DNA from: Acetobacteraceae bacterium
GTDB lineage: Bacteria > Pseudomonadota > Alphaproteobacteria > Acetobacterales > Acetobacteraceae
NCBI GenBank assembly: GCA_027487385.1
Contig: JAIYDS010000085.1
Span: forward strand, 1-59,899
Reading direction: 5' to 3'
Length of the DNA stretch: 59,899 bases
Under the pieces are notes generated by a model that was not told the DNA's origin, searched no databases, and saw nothing but the letters and a program-made list of their open reading frames with translations. Positions 35,228 to 45,000 of the stretch are shown here, one piece after another (position 1 is the first letter of the stretch; the number at the start of each line of letters is the position of its first letter). The translations under genes were made by a program, and so were the position numbers.

Positions 35228-36199
35228 ATGTTGAACCGCCGCGCGGCGCTGGCCGCCCCGCTTGTCCTCGCCGCCACCCCCGCCTTGGCCCAGCCGGCCT
35301 GGCGGCCGGACCGGCCGATCCGCGTCATCATTCCGCACGCGCCAGGCGGGGGCACGGATGTGGTCACGCGCGTCCTGGCCGAGGCGGTCGGCACGGCGCT
35401 GGGGCAGCCGCTGGTCATCGAGAACCGCACCGGTGGCGCGGCCGGGCTGATCGGCACGGATCTGGTCGCGAAATCGGCGCCGGATGGCTACACCATCCTG
35501 GTCAACAGCAGCGCGCAGGCCATCACGCCCGCGCTGGTCTCGCGCATGCCCTATCACGCGGTGAATGACTTCGCGGGGATCGGGATCATCGGCTTCGCGC
35601 CGCATGTGGTGGTGGTGAATCCGAATGTCCCGGCGCAGAATTTCCAGGAGTTGCTGGCCCTGCTGCGGGCCAATCCGGGCCGCTTCAACCTGGCCTCGGG
35701 CGGCATCGGCAGCGCCATCCACCTGGCCGGCGAGATCCTGCGCGCCAGCGCCAATGTGGATTTCCAGATCGTGCAATATCGCGGCGGCGGCCCCTCCATG
35801 CTGGCGGTGCTGAGCGGCGAGGCGCAGATGAGCACGCCCGACATCCCGGCCGCCTCCGCCGTGGTGCGCGCCGGGTCCGCCCGCCCGCTCGTCATCGCCG
35901 CGGCCCAGCGCAGCCCGGCCATGCCCGATGTGCCGACCTCGGCCGAGGCGGGGCTGCCGGAATTCATCGCCGAGATCTGGTTCCCGGTCCTCGCCCCGGC
36001 CCGCACGCCGCCGGCCGTCGTCGCCACGCTCAGCGCCGCCTTCCAGACCGCGATCGAGCAGAACAAGCGCCGCCTGACCGAATTGGCCGTGCAGGTCCGC
36101 CCGAATTTCACCACCTCCGAGCAGGTGATGAATTTCATCCGCGCACAGATGGAGCGCAGCGTGACCCTGCTGCGCGCGGCGGGAGTGCAGCCGGAGTGA
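35228..36199 (+). CDS. Bug/TctC-type tripartite tricarboxylate transporter substrate-binding protein
   Basis: A 323-aa periplasmic binding protein. An N-terminal signal peptide ends near ATPALAQPAW. The Bug-family opening RPIRVIIPHAPGGGTDVVTR, IENRTGGAAGLIG and PDGYTIL are all present. Members bind small carboxylates and feed TctAB transporters or, often, act as orphan sensors. No TctA or TctB gene is in the window, so this copy is an orphan here. GGGAG lies upstream of ATG 35228. It is divergent from the hydroxyacid dehydrogenase gene, so their substrates may be related. Confidence 0.92.
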   Translation: MLNRRAALAAPLVLAATPALAQPAWRPDRPIRVIIPHAPGGGTDVVTRVLAEAVGTALGQPLVIENRTGGAAGLIGTDLVAKSAPDGYTILVNSSAQAITPALVSRMPYHAVNDFAGIGIIGFAPHVVVVNPNVPAQNFQELLALLRANPGRFNLASGGIGSAIHLAGEILRASANVDFQIVQYRGGGPSMLAVLSGEAQMSTPDIPAASAVVRAGSARPLVIAAAQRSPAMPDVPTSAEAGLPEFIAEIWFPVLAPARTPPAVVATLSAAFQTAIEQNKRRLTELAVQVRPNFTTSEQVMNFIRAQMERSVTLLRAAGVQPE

Positions 36200-36202
36200 C
36201 CG

Positions 36203-36232
36203 GCGGGGCGCGACGGCAGGCCCCTGCCCCGC
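36203..36232. terminator. Candidate bidirectional terminator hairpins
   Basis: GCGGGGC (36203-36209) pairs with GCCCCGC (36226-36232), and an inner alternative stem GGCAG/CTGCC (36215-36219 with 36224-36228) competes. The site fills the 43-base gap between convergent stops at 36199 and 36243. There is no T-tract. Confidence 0.35.
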
Positions 36233-36242
36233 GCCCGCTGCC

Positions 36243-36986
36243 TCAGCCGCCCGCCGGCGGCATGATCAAGGCGATGCCCGACATGCCCGGCAGGAGGTCC
36301 CGCTCCTGCCCCTCGATCCGGCCGAAGAGCTTCACCGTCTGGCTCACCGGATCAATCCGCGCGCCGAGCCGCTCGACCCGCACCGGATGCTCCCGCCCGG
36401 TCTCATCCAGCCGGACCGTGAAGCCGCCGCCAGGGCGCAGCCAGGCCAGCCAGCGCGAGGGGACCAGCAACTCCACCTCCAGCTCCCGGTGATCGAGGAT
36501 TTCGATCAGCGGCGCGCCCTCGGCGGTGAATTGATGGCGGGCGGCGTGCAGCTGCACGACACGCCCGGCGAAGGGTGCGGCGATGACGCAGCGCTCGACC
36601 GGGACGCGGGCGGCCACCACCTCGGCCTCCGCCGCCGCCGCCTCCGCCTGGGCGATGGCGACGTCGAGCCGGCTATTGGCGCCGCTGCGGTCCAGCCGCA
36701 GCGCGGATTGAGCCTGGGCCTGGGCGCGGTCCCTCAGGGCGGCGGCGCGTTGCAGCCGGGCGCGATGGCCGGCGCAGTCGAATTCGACCAGCACATCCCC
36801 CGCCTCGAAGAGATCCCCCTCGCGCCGGGGCAGCTGGGCGATGCGTCCCGCCACCTCGCCCGAAAGCTGGGACTGGTGGCGCGGAACCAGCTGGGCCCGC
36901 AGCTCCGGCTGCGGCTGCGCCCAGGCCGAAGAAAGCCAGGCGGCGGGGGCCAGCAGCAGCAGCCCCAGCAGAGCCGCGCGCCTCAC
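36243..36986 (-). CDS. Small periplasmic adaptor (membrane-fusion) protein
   Basis: A 247-aa HlyD/RND-type adaptor. A signal peptide ends near SSAWAQ. A split lipoyl/barrel-sandwich domain (SGEVAGRIAQLP and APFAGRVVQLHA) brackets an alanine-rich helical hairpin, and a beta-barrel domain follows. It is shorter than most adaptors. The start is GTG 36986, in a GTGA overlap with the stop of the TolC-type gene. It is the last gene of the export cassette and should bridge an inner-membrane component to the TolC channel in the periplasm. Confidence 0.87.
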   Translation of the reverse strand: MRRAALLGLLLLAPAAWLSSAWAQPQPELRAQLVPRHQSQLSGEVAGRIAQLPRREGDLFEAGDVLVEFDCAGHRARLQRAAALRDRAQAQAQSALRLDRSGANSRLDVAIAQAEAAAAEAEVVAARVPVERCVIAAPFAGRVVQLHAARHQFTAEGAPLIEILDHRELEVELLVPSRWLAWLRPGGGFTVRLDETGREHPVRVERLGARIDPVSQTVKLFGRIEGQERDLLPGMSGIALIMPPAGG

Positions 36987-38524
36987 GGCGCGCGCTCCGG
37001 CGCCACCGAGGCCACCACCTGCGGGGCGCTGGGCGGCAGGCTCGGCCCCTCCGCCCGCACGCGCCGGATTTCGGCGGCGAGCGTCTGAATGTCGAGCCCG
37101 GCCACCTCCTGCGGCAGCGGGTCCTGGCCGATGGTCGCATCCATGGTGGCGCGGGCCGTGCGCAGCTCGGCAAAGGTGCGGTGGCGCCGCAATTCGGAGA
37201 GCAGGGCCGAGGCGGTGTCCCGCACGCGATCCAGGTCGCTGCCGGCCTGATCGGCCTGGCGCTGGCCGGAGAGGCGGGCGATGCGCTGCTCCACCGCATC
37301 CTGCCGCACGGCGCGCTGGTGCTGCGCTTCCGCCCGGGCCAATTGCAGCGCGGCCACATGCACCTGGGCCAGCACCGCCATGGACAGGGCCTGGCGCCGC
37401 GTCTCGGACAATTCGCGCTGCGTCGCGTTCAGCTCCAGCGTCTGCGGCAGCGAGGCGAGGCGGACGAGGTCCAACGCCAGCCGCGCGCCGGCCTCGGCCC
37501 AGTTGTTGTAGAGCAGGAAGGAGTTGCTGTCGTAGTTCAACGAGCCGTTGAGCGTGATGCCGGGCAGCAGGCGCAGCAGCGCGCGGCGGGCTTCGAGGGC
37601 CACGATGCGGCCATCATAGGCGGCCTCGCGCAGCTCCGGCCGCTGGGTCAGCGCCAGATCCTCCAGCTGGGCGAGCGGCGCAAGCGGCGCATCGCGCACC
37701 ATCTCGGGCGTGGAGGGAAGCGTATAGGGGCTGCCCGGGGGCATCCCCATCAGCGCCGAAAGTCGCGCGCGGACGATGGCGAGGTCATCGGAGACGGTCT
37801 CCAGCTGGCGCAGGATTTCCAGCAGTTCGCGTTGGCTGCGCAGCGCCTCGGAGGGTTCGAGGGAGCGCGCGCGCTCCAGCCGCTCGATCGTGGCCAGTGC
37901 GCGGCGCGTCTGGGTGAGCGTCGTCTCCAGCCGCGGCTGGATGCGCTGCGCGGCGACCGCCTGCCAATAGGCGCCCTCCACCTCCTGCAGCAAATTGTGG
38001 ATGGTCTTGCGGCGACGCTCGGCCGCGATCAGCGCGCGGTCGGCCTGCTGCTGCGCCTGCATGTAGGAGGCGCCGAAATCCAGGATGTTCCAGGTGAAGC
38101 CCAGATCCGCGACGTTGCGGTTGCGATCGCTGCCGACAAAGGTGTCGTTCGAGACCTGGCCCGTGCTGCTGGAGAAGCTGCGCGTGGCGAGCTCCCGATC
38201 GCGCGTGACATAGCCGGCCGAGGCGGCGACCCGCGGCAGCATGTCGAAGGGCGCGAGGGCGAGCTGGCGGTTCTGCACCGCCTGCTCATGCGCGGCGAGC
38301 CGGGCATCCAGGTTGTAGCGCAGCGCGCGGGCGAAGGCCTCTTCGAGCGTCACCGGGCCCTGCACCGGCTCCTGCGCGGCGTAGAGCACGGCGCGGTCGG
38401 CCGCCACACGCGCGGCGGTCTCGGCCGCCGTGAAGGGGCGCGGCTGCACCGAGCAGGCGCTGGTGAGAAGGGCCGCACAGCCGGCGGCCACGAGGGGAAG
38501 TCTGGAAGCGGCGTTCTGTCGCAT
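36983..38524 (-). CDS. TolC-family outer-membrane efflux protein
   Basis: A 513-aa outer-membrane factor. The N-terminus is a signal peptide with a lipobox-like LTSAC, so it may be lipid-anchored as in OprM-type proteins. Two long helical repeats of the OEP family follow; one contains TLEEAFARALRYNLDARLAAHE, the typical start of the first repeat. The start is ATG 38524, 13 codons inside a longer open frame. It forms a trimeric channel across the outer membrane and periplasm. It lies 117 bases downstream of the M50-HlyD gene and overlaps the small adaptor gene by 4 bases, which places it in the adhesin export cassette. Confidence 0.9.
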   Translation of the reverse strand: MRQNAASRLPLVAAGCAALLTSACSVQPRPFTAAETAARVAADRAVLYAAQEPVQGPVTLEEAFARALRYNLDARLAAHEQAVQNRQLALAPFDMLPRVAASAGYVTRDRELATRSFSSSTGQVSNDTFVGSDRNRNVADLGFTWNILDFGASYMQAQQQADRALIAAERRRKTIHNLLQEVEGAYWQAVAAQRIQPRLETTLTQTRRALATIERLERARSLEPSEALRSQRELLEILRQLETVSDDLAIVRARLSALMGMPPGSPYTLPSTPEMVRDAPLAPLAQLEDLALTQRPELREAAYDGRIVALEARRALLRLLPGITLNGSLNYDSNSFLLYNNWAEAGARLALDLVRLASLPQTLELNATQRELSETRRQALSMAVLAQVHVAALQLARAEAQHQRAVRQDAVEQRIARLSGQRQADQAGSDLDRVRDTASALLSELRRHRTFAELRTARATMDATIGQDPLPQEVAGLDIQTLAAEIRRVRAEGPSLPPSAPQVVASVAPERAP

Positions 38525-38641
38525 GCAGCAGGGTCCTTTCTGGATGCCGGCCGCGCCGGCCATCCTGACCGACGCTTCAAAGGCAGACGGCCCCTCCTAG
38601 GCCCATGATGCTTAAAGTTCCGTTCACGCCGGCGTCTGGAC

Positions 38642-40786
38642 TCAAAATCCGCTTTCGCGCAGCAGCACGCCCAGCGCCTGCCGCCAGGCGCGCGCGGCGA
38701 AGCTCTCAGCCTCGGCCTGCAACAGCACGGCCCCGCGCATCACCTGGCGCGGCACCACCGGCTCCAGCGGGGCCAGGAGCACGCGATAGACCGGCAATTC
38801 CGGCACCGCCGCGCCGTTCGGGCCCGCCCGCGTCGCGATCGCGCCGCCATGCAGCGAGGCGAGCTCGGCATCGGGCAGCAGCCGGGCCGCCGCGCCATCC
38901 ACCGCCAGGATGCGCGCCGCCACGCGCGGCGCGCCCGGATCCTCCGGCACGAAGCTGGCGCGCTGGCCGGGGGCGACGCGGCGCAGCACCCCCTCCTCCA
39001 CCCAGGCCTCGATCACGGTGCTGCCAAGATCGGCCAGCGCGGCCAGGCGTTCCCCCGCGCGCACCCATTCGCCCACGGCCAGCGGCTCGGCCAGCTCGAC
39101 CACGGTGCCGGAAAAGGGCGCTTGCACCAGGAGGCGCCGCTGATCGGCCTGCAGCGCGTCCAGCTCCGCCCGGGCCGATTGCAGCTCCCGCCAGAGGATC
39201 TGCCCGCGCGCCACCCAGTCCCGCTCCTGCGAGAGGGCGCTGGCCTGCCAGGTCAGCGTCTCGACGCGCCGCGCCACCTGTCGCTGGCGGAATTCCAGAT
39301 CGGGTGCTTCCAGCCGCAGCACCGGCGCCCCCGCCTCCACCGCCGCGCCGGGGCTCACCGCGATCTCGGCCACACGGGCGGGGACCTGGGCGAAAAGCTC
39401 CGTGCGGCGTTCGGCCGCCATCAGGGCCGGCGCCTCGATGGTGCCGTGCCAGGGCAGGAAGGCGGCCAGCAGCAGCAGGGTCACAGCCCCGCCGGTGACG
39501 AGGGTGTGGCGATTGAGGCGCATGGCATGTCTCCGCCGTGTCCATTCCACGGCCTCGCGCCAGATCGGGCGCAGGATGAACCACCAGATCTCGATGGCGA
39601 ACAGCAAGAGGCCCAGGGCCTTGAAGAAGAGGTGGTAGACCAGCAGCGCGATGCCCAGGAACAGCACGAAGCGATAGGCCCAGGTGCACACCGCCCAGCC
39701 CAGCAGGATGCGGCGCATGCGCGGCGGCCAGGCCTCGGGCGCGGGTTCATCCAGGCCGAACAGCGCCTCGCGGATGCGCCAGCGCGCCAGCGCGAAGGCG
39801 CGGTCCTGGAGGTTCGGCACGTCCAGCGTGTCCGACAGCAGGTAATAGCCGTCGAAGCGCAGGAAGGGGCTGAGATTGACCAGCAGGGTCAGCACCCAGG
39901 TCGTCGTCGCCCAGGTGAAGGCGACGCTGCGCAAGGGCCCCTCGGGCAGGAAGCTCCAGGCCAGCAGCGCCCAGCAGGCCAGCGCCAGCTCGGCCGCGAT
40001 GCCCGCCGCGCCCACCGCCATGCGCTGCCGCCGGTCGCACAGCCGCCAGGCCTCGCTCGTGTCGGTGTAGGGCATGGGGTAGAGCAGCATGAAGGCGATT
40101 CCCATGCTGGGCACGCGGCAGCCGAAGCGCTTCGCGGTCAGCCCATGGCCCAGCTCATGCAGGGCCTTGGCCAGCACGAGCGAGAGCAGGCCCAGCACCG
40201 CCCCTTCCAGCGAGAAGAAATGCAGGAAGGAGGCGCCGAAGGAATCCCATTGCCGGAGCGCGAGAAAGAGCCCTGCCCCGCCCGCCGCCAGCGTCAGCCC
40301 CAGGAACCAGCCGGTGAAGACGAAGCCCAGCGGCCCCAGCAGCGCGGTGAGCGCGCGGTCCGGGCGCAGCAGCGGCAGGCGGAAGAAGAGGTAGTTCTTC
40401 ACCAGCCACCAGGCCCAATGCGGCCGGGCGGCGGCGCGCTGGCGCGCCAGCCGGTCCAGCGCGGCCGGCCCGCTCGCCCGCAGCAGCTGCGCACCGGCCA
40501 GGAAGCGGGCGAAATCCTCCACCTCCTCGGGGCTCGGTGCCAGCATGGTCTCCAGGGCGATGCGCTCGGCGATGGCCGCCGGCACGCCCATCTCCCAGCG
40601 CGCCAGGATCTCGAATTCGAGCCAGCCCAGCCGGAAGAAGCGGCCGCTGGCCGGGTCATGCAGCGTCCAGCTCGGCGCGCCATCGGGGCCGCGCGGCCCG
40701 GGCTGCAAGGCCAGCTCCTCGCGCAGCGGCGCGAGCCGAGGGGCCAAATGGGGCGCCGGCTGCGCCGCGCTCAGAACCCCAGCCAT
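38642..40786 (-). CDS. PqqD-like/M50 site-2 protease/HlyD adaptor fusion
   Basis: A 714-aa inner-membrane protein starting at ATG 40786, inside the end of the upstream gene (16-base overlap); the longer open frame is a shadow. Residues about 35-100 resemble a PqqD-like winged-helix peptide-binding domain (LHDPASGRFFRLG). A polytopic membrane domain follows with the zinc-protease motif HELGH at 210-214 and FDGYYLLSD near 305, as in M50 site-2 proteases. Residues about 440-714 carry an HlyD-type lipoyl/barrel adaptor with a helical hairpin (SARAELDALQADQRRLLVQAPFSG in outline). Fusion of a membrane protease with an adaptor suggests that it processes or gates a substrate during export. The likely substrate is the giant protein encoded first in the cassette. 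Confidence 0.87.
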   Translation of the reverse strand: MAGVLSAAQPAPHLAPRLAPLREELALQPGPRGPDGAPSWTLHDPASGRFFRLGWLEFEILARWEMGVPAAIAERIALETMLAPSPEEVEDFARFLAGAQLLRASGPAALDRLARQRAAARPHWAWWLVKNYLFFRLPLLRPDRALTALLGPLGFVFTGWFLGLTLAAGGAGLFLALRQWDSFGASFLHFFSLEGAVLGLLSLVLAKALHELGHGLTAKRFGCRVPSMGIAFMLLYPMPYTDTSEAWRLCDRRQRMAVGAAGIAAELALACWALLAWSFLPEGPLRSVAFTWATTTWVLTLLVNLSPFLRFDGYYLLSDTLDVPNLQDRAFALARWRIREALFGLDEPAPEAWPPRMRRILLGWAVCTWAYRFVLFLGIALLVYHLFFKALGLLLFAIEIWWFILRPIWREAVEWTRRRHAMRLNRHTLVTGGAVTLLLLAAFLPWHGTIEAPALMAAERRTELFAQVPARVAEIAVSPGAAVEAGAPVLRLEAPDLEFRQRQVARRVETLTWQASALSQERDWVARGQILWRELQSARAELDALQADQRRLLVQAPFSGTVVELAEPLAVGEWVRAGERLAALADLGSTVIEAWVEEGVLRRVAPGQRASFVPEDPGAPRVAARILAVDGAAARLLPDAELASLHGGAIATRAGPNGAAVPELPVYRVLLAPLEPVVPRQVMRGAVLLQAEAESFAARAWRQALGVLLRESGF

Positions 40787-42087
40787 CGCCGCAACGCCGA
40801 AAGCGGGCGGCGGAAGATGTGATAGGCCAGCCGCACCTCCTGCCCATGCAGCTTGGCCGTGCCCTTCAGCCCGATGCGCAGCGGCGCCGCATCGGGGGCG
40901 AAGGCGGCGCGCAGGCGGAAGGCCAGCACGCCATCGGGCCCCGGCTGCGCGCGATAGGCGGCGAAGGCGAGCTCGGCCGGCACCGGCGCCTCGGGATTCA
41001 CGTTGAGGAACATGCGCACCTCCGCCCCCGGCTCCAGCGCGATGGCATCGGCGACCGGCAGGCGGATTTCCAGCGCCGTCCGCCCCGGATCGGCGATCTG
41101 CATGATGCGCTCGCCGATCACGACCGGCCGGCCCAGCCATTCATGCGCGTCGTCGAAGACGGCGATGCCGGGCTGCGTCGCGCGGATTTCGATGCGCGCC
41201 AATTGCTCGTGCAGGAAGGCGACCTCGGCGCGCTGCTGCTCCAGCCGGCCTTGCAGCATGGGGATGGAGGCGCGGGCGCGCGGATCGGCCACCGCCCCCT
41301 GCATCGCCTGGCGCAGCTCGGCCTCGGCCACCTCGGCGGCGCGGCGGGCCACTTCCAGCTGGGTCTGCAAGCGGCGCGGATCGAGCGTCAGCAGCAATTG
41401 CCCGGCCACCACCGCCTCGTTGGGGCGGACATGCAGCGCCTCCACCACGCCATCCAGCGGCGCGCGCACCACCATGGGATCGAGCGCGATGACCTCGGCC
41501 GGGGCCAGCACGGAATCCCGCACCGGCAGCAGGCCGATGCCCACCACCGCCGCCAGGGCCAGGGCGGCCAGCAGCGGCCGGCGTGGCGCCCGGCGCGCGC
41601 GGCGCGGTTGCAGCGCCGCCAGCGCATGGCCATAGCCGCTGGCCAGCAGATCAAGCAGGCGCCGCTCGCCCTCGGTCCAGGGCTCTTCGCGGGCCAGCGC
41701 CAGGGCGCCAAGAAACCGGCCGCGATGCGCGAGCGGCAGCCAGAGCAGCTGCGCCGGCAGCCAATCGCCCCAGCCCTCCGCCTTGGGCGCATTCGCCGCG
41801 GTCAGCATCTGCGTCTCGGCCGCACCCGGGGCGGCCGCGATGCGCCCGAGCAAGCCGGTGAGCCAGGCGGCGAAAGGCGCGTCGCGCTCCGGCTGGGCCA
41901 GGCCGGACAAGGCCGCAAGCCGCCCCGGCGCCAGCCACAGCGCCGCCTGCCGATAGGCGACGATGCCATGGGTGTCGTTCACCATGAGGAAGCCGAGGGC
42001 GGCCGCGTCCTCGGCCTCCCGCGCCCGCCGCTCCAGCTGCAGCAGCGCGGTCAGGCGCAGCAGCTGGCGGTCCTGGGGGAGGCTCAC
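40771..42087 (-). CDS. GAF domain-HlyD adaptor protein
   Basis: A 438-aa inner-membrane adaptor. Residues about 30-155 resemble a GAF sensor domain (DTHGIVAYRQAALWL, LLWLPLAHRGRFLGALAL). One transmembrane helix lies at about 168-188 (LLAALALAAVVGIGLLP), so the GAF part should be cytoplasmic. Residues 195-438 are an HlyD-type adaptor with paired lipoyl halves (VRAPLDGVVEALHV, IRATQPGIAVFDD), a helical hairpin and a beta-barrel. The start is GTG 42087, in a GTGA overlap with the adhesin gene. A cytoplasmic sensor domain on an export adaptor could let a small ligand control assembly; that is inference. Confidence 0.85.
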   Translation of the reverse strand: MSLPQDRQLLRLTALLQLERRAREAEDAAALGFLMVNDTHGIVAYRQAALWLAPGRLAALSGLAQPERDAPFAAWLTGLLGRIAAAPGAAETQMLTAANAPKAEGWGDWLPAQLLWLPLAHRGRFLGALALAREEPWTEGERRLLDLLASGYGHALAALQPRRARRAPRRPLLAALALAAVVGIGLLPVRDSVLAPAEVIALDPMVVRAPLDGVVEALHVRPNEAVVAGQLLLTLDPRRLQTQLEVARRAAEVAEAELRQAMQGAVADPRARASIPMLQGRLEQQRAEVAFLHEQLARIEIRATQPGIAVFDDAHEWLGRPVVIGERIMQIADPGRTALEIRLPVADAIALEPGAEVRMFLNVNPEAPVPAELAFAAYRAQPGPDGVLAFRLRAAFAPDAAPLRIGLKGTAKLHGQEVRLAYHIFRRPLSALRRWLGF

Positions 42088-45000
42088 GCCGCCTCATCCC
42101 CCCGGATGAGGTCCTCCATGAGCCGGAGAAGCTCCGCATGCTGGGCCTCGGCGCCCGTTGTGCGCAGCGCCTGGGTCAGGCCCGGCTGCGGCTGGGGCGA
42201 TGGCTCCGTCAGGTCCAGCCGCTCGGCCAGGGCTTCGAGCCCGGTGAGCGGGGCATCGGCCAGCCAGGTCTCGGCCGGGGCGGCGGCGCGCGGCGCGGGC
42301 GCCGGGGCCGTCGGCACGGCTTCCACCGGCCGCGCATCGCCGCCGACCTGGATCCGCATCACGGTCGTCGCCTCGCGCCCCTGGGCGTCGCGGGCGGTGA
42401 AGCTCACCACCAGGGTCTGGTTCACGCCGGGGGGCGGCTGCACCACCAGCGTGCCATTGCTGGCGTCGAACCGCGCCCAGGCCGGCAGGGGCTGGCCATT
42501 GGCCTGCCGCGCCGAGACCGCGACCGGCATGCCCGGATCGCTGTGGCTGAAGCTGCCCGCGGGCAAGGTAATGACGTTGCTGGTGCCGGCGCTGGCGCTG
42601 AAGCTGCCGAGATCCGGCGCGGCCCGGAGGCCCGTCGGGCCAAAGCCGCCATCGCTGACGCCCCGCTGGACGAAGGCGCCGGTGTTGGCGGGCTCCCCCC
42701 CGCGTGGTGCGGTTGGCGCGCCGCTTGTCTGGCCGCCGCTGCCGAAGCCGCCGCCAAAGCCCCCACCAGAGCCACTCCCGAGACCGCCCCCGAGACCGCC
42801 ATTGCCGGAGAAGCCGCCGGAGGACGCGCCCTCACCCCCGCGCATGGCCTGAGTCACAGGCGTGATCGGCGCTGGTGCTGGCGGCGGGGCCGGCGGCGGC
42901 GCGGGCGGCGGGGCCGGCGGGGCGGGTGCTGGCGCCGGCGGCGGGCTTGGCTGCACGGTCAGCGCGAAGCTGGTGCTGGCCGTGGCCCCGGAGAGGTCCC
43001 TCGCTTCCAGCGTCACCGTATAATTGCCCGGCCGCAGCGCCCCGCTGGCGGCCGAGAGCGTCAACACCTCGCCGCTTCGGGTCAGGGCCAGCCCGGCCGG
43101 CCCGCTGAGCGAGAAGGCCAGGACATCACCGCCCGGCTGATCCGCATCGGCGAAGGTCGAGACCGGCAGGTTCAGCCGGAAGGGCAGGTCTGCGCGGGTG
43201 GATTGGCTCGCTGGCAGGCTGCCCGTCACCACCGGCGCGTCATTCACCGAAGCCACCGCCAGCGCCACCTCCGGCGCGGCCACCGGTGCGGCACCATCGG
43301 TCACGCTGAGCACGAAGCGGGTGGTGACGCTGCTGCCCGGCAGGGCCTGGTCGGCGGTGGGGCGGAAGGAGAGCAGCCGCAGCGCCGCCGTCACCTGCTC
43401 GGCCGAGCCGCTGATCCGGTAGCTGCCGGCCGAAAGCCGCTCGACCCCGGCGGCGGAGAGCGAGGCCTCGGTGAAACGGCCCGTCGCCTCGCCGGTGGTC
43501 CCGGCGGCGTCGCGGATCAGCAGGGTGACGGTGAGCACATCGCCAGGCAGGTCCACATCGCCCAGCTGGATGGCGTTGAAGGGCCGGCTTTCCGCCGTGT
43601 CATTGCCGGATTGGGCGGTGACCAGGCCGCCCACCACCGGCGCGTCATTGCGCGGGCTGACGGCCAGGCTGAGCACCGCGGTGGTGCCCGAGAGCGCGCC
43701 GCTGCCGCCCGCCTGCTGGGCGCCCGCATTCTGGCCCGCGCTGCGATCCCAGGCGCGCAGGGTGAGGCTCGCCGTCTCCCCATTGCGGGCATCGGGCAGG
43801 TAGCGCAGCTGGGCATCGGCCGCGAGCAGGCGCGGCGTGGCGGCGGAGACTGCGCCGAGTGCCGTCCAGCTCGCCCCGCCATCCTGTGAGACCTGCCAGT
43901 TGCCATTGCCCGTGGCGCCCGAGATGGCCGCGCCGGAGAGCGCGCCCGCATCCACATCGCTGGCGCCCAAGGCGGCCAGGATGCTGGCGAGGCTGGTGCC
44001 CGCGGAGGCCGCATCCTCATGCGTGCCGGTCAGCGCCAGGCTGCCGGCGCCCAGCACGGGCGCGTCATTCACCTCGGTGACGCTGAGGCTGGCCGTGGCC
44101 GCACCGAGCGAGAAGGCTTCGGTACCGCCCTGGGCCGCCGTGTCGCCGAGCCCGCCCGCGCTGCCCACCGTGCCATCCCAGGCGCGGAAGCCGAGGCTGG
44201 CCGTCTCGCCGCGCTGCGCGTCCGGCTGGTAGCGCAGCTGCGCATCCGGCCCGAGCAGCCGCGCCGCGCCGCCCGAGACGCTGCCCAGCGCGGCCCAATT
44301 CGCGCCGCCATCGGTCGAGACCTGCCAGGTGCCGCGGCCGCTGGCGGCGGTGATGGCAATGCCGAGCACCGTGCTGCTGTCCAGATCCGCGCCGCCGGCC
44401 TGGGTCAGCAGGGAGGCCACGGTGAAGGGGGTGGCGGTGCTGTCCTCCGAGGTGCCGGCCAATGTCACGCTGGCGCCCGAGGTGAGGGTGGGCGCGTCAT
44501 TCACCGCGGTGACGACCAGGCTCGCTCCGGCGCTGGCGCTGGAGAAGGCGCTGGCGCCGCCGGAAGTGGTGGTGTCGCCCGTGCCGCCGGCGCTGCCCGT
44601 GGTCTGGTCCCAGCCGCGGAAGGTGAGCGTCGCCGTCTCGGCATTGGCGTCGTCCGGGATGTAGCGCAGCTCCGCATCGGGGCCGAGCAGCCGGGCCGAG
44701 GCCGCCGAGACCGCGCCGAGCGCCGACCAGTTGCTGCCCCCATCGGTCGAGACCTGCCATTCGCCGCGCCCCGTGGCGCCGGTGACGGCCAGCCCCGAAA
44801 GCGCGCCGCTGTCCACATCGGCGAAGCCCGCCCCGGTGAGCAGCGCCGCGACGGAGGTGGCGCCGGAGGTGGTGTCCTCATCCGTGCCGGTCAGGGTGAC
44901 ATTGGCGCCATTCGTCACGGTGGGCGCGTCATTGGCATTGGCCACGGTGACCTGGCGCGTGACGCCGACGACGCTGGTCAGCCCGCCGGAATCCGTGACG

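Noticed and set aside
36841-40822. Several long plus-strand frames opposite the TolC and HlyD genes
   Set aside because: They mirror the coding strand of genes with clear families and show no recognisable domain.
38642-41140. A longer N-terminus for the M50-HlyD protein starting at 41140
   Set aside because: The added 118 codons lie inside the GAF-HlyD gene in another frame and are low-complexity; ATG 40786 gives the normal domain start and a short gene overlap.
43640-44930. Regular repeats that could suggest a CRISPR-like array
   Set aside because: The period is about 430 bases, in frame with the giant gene and coding for protein repeats; there are no short repeats with unique spacers.
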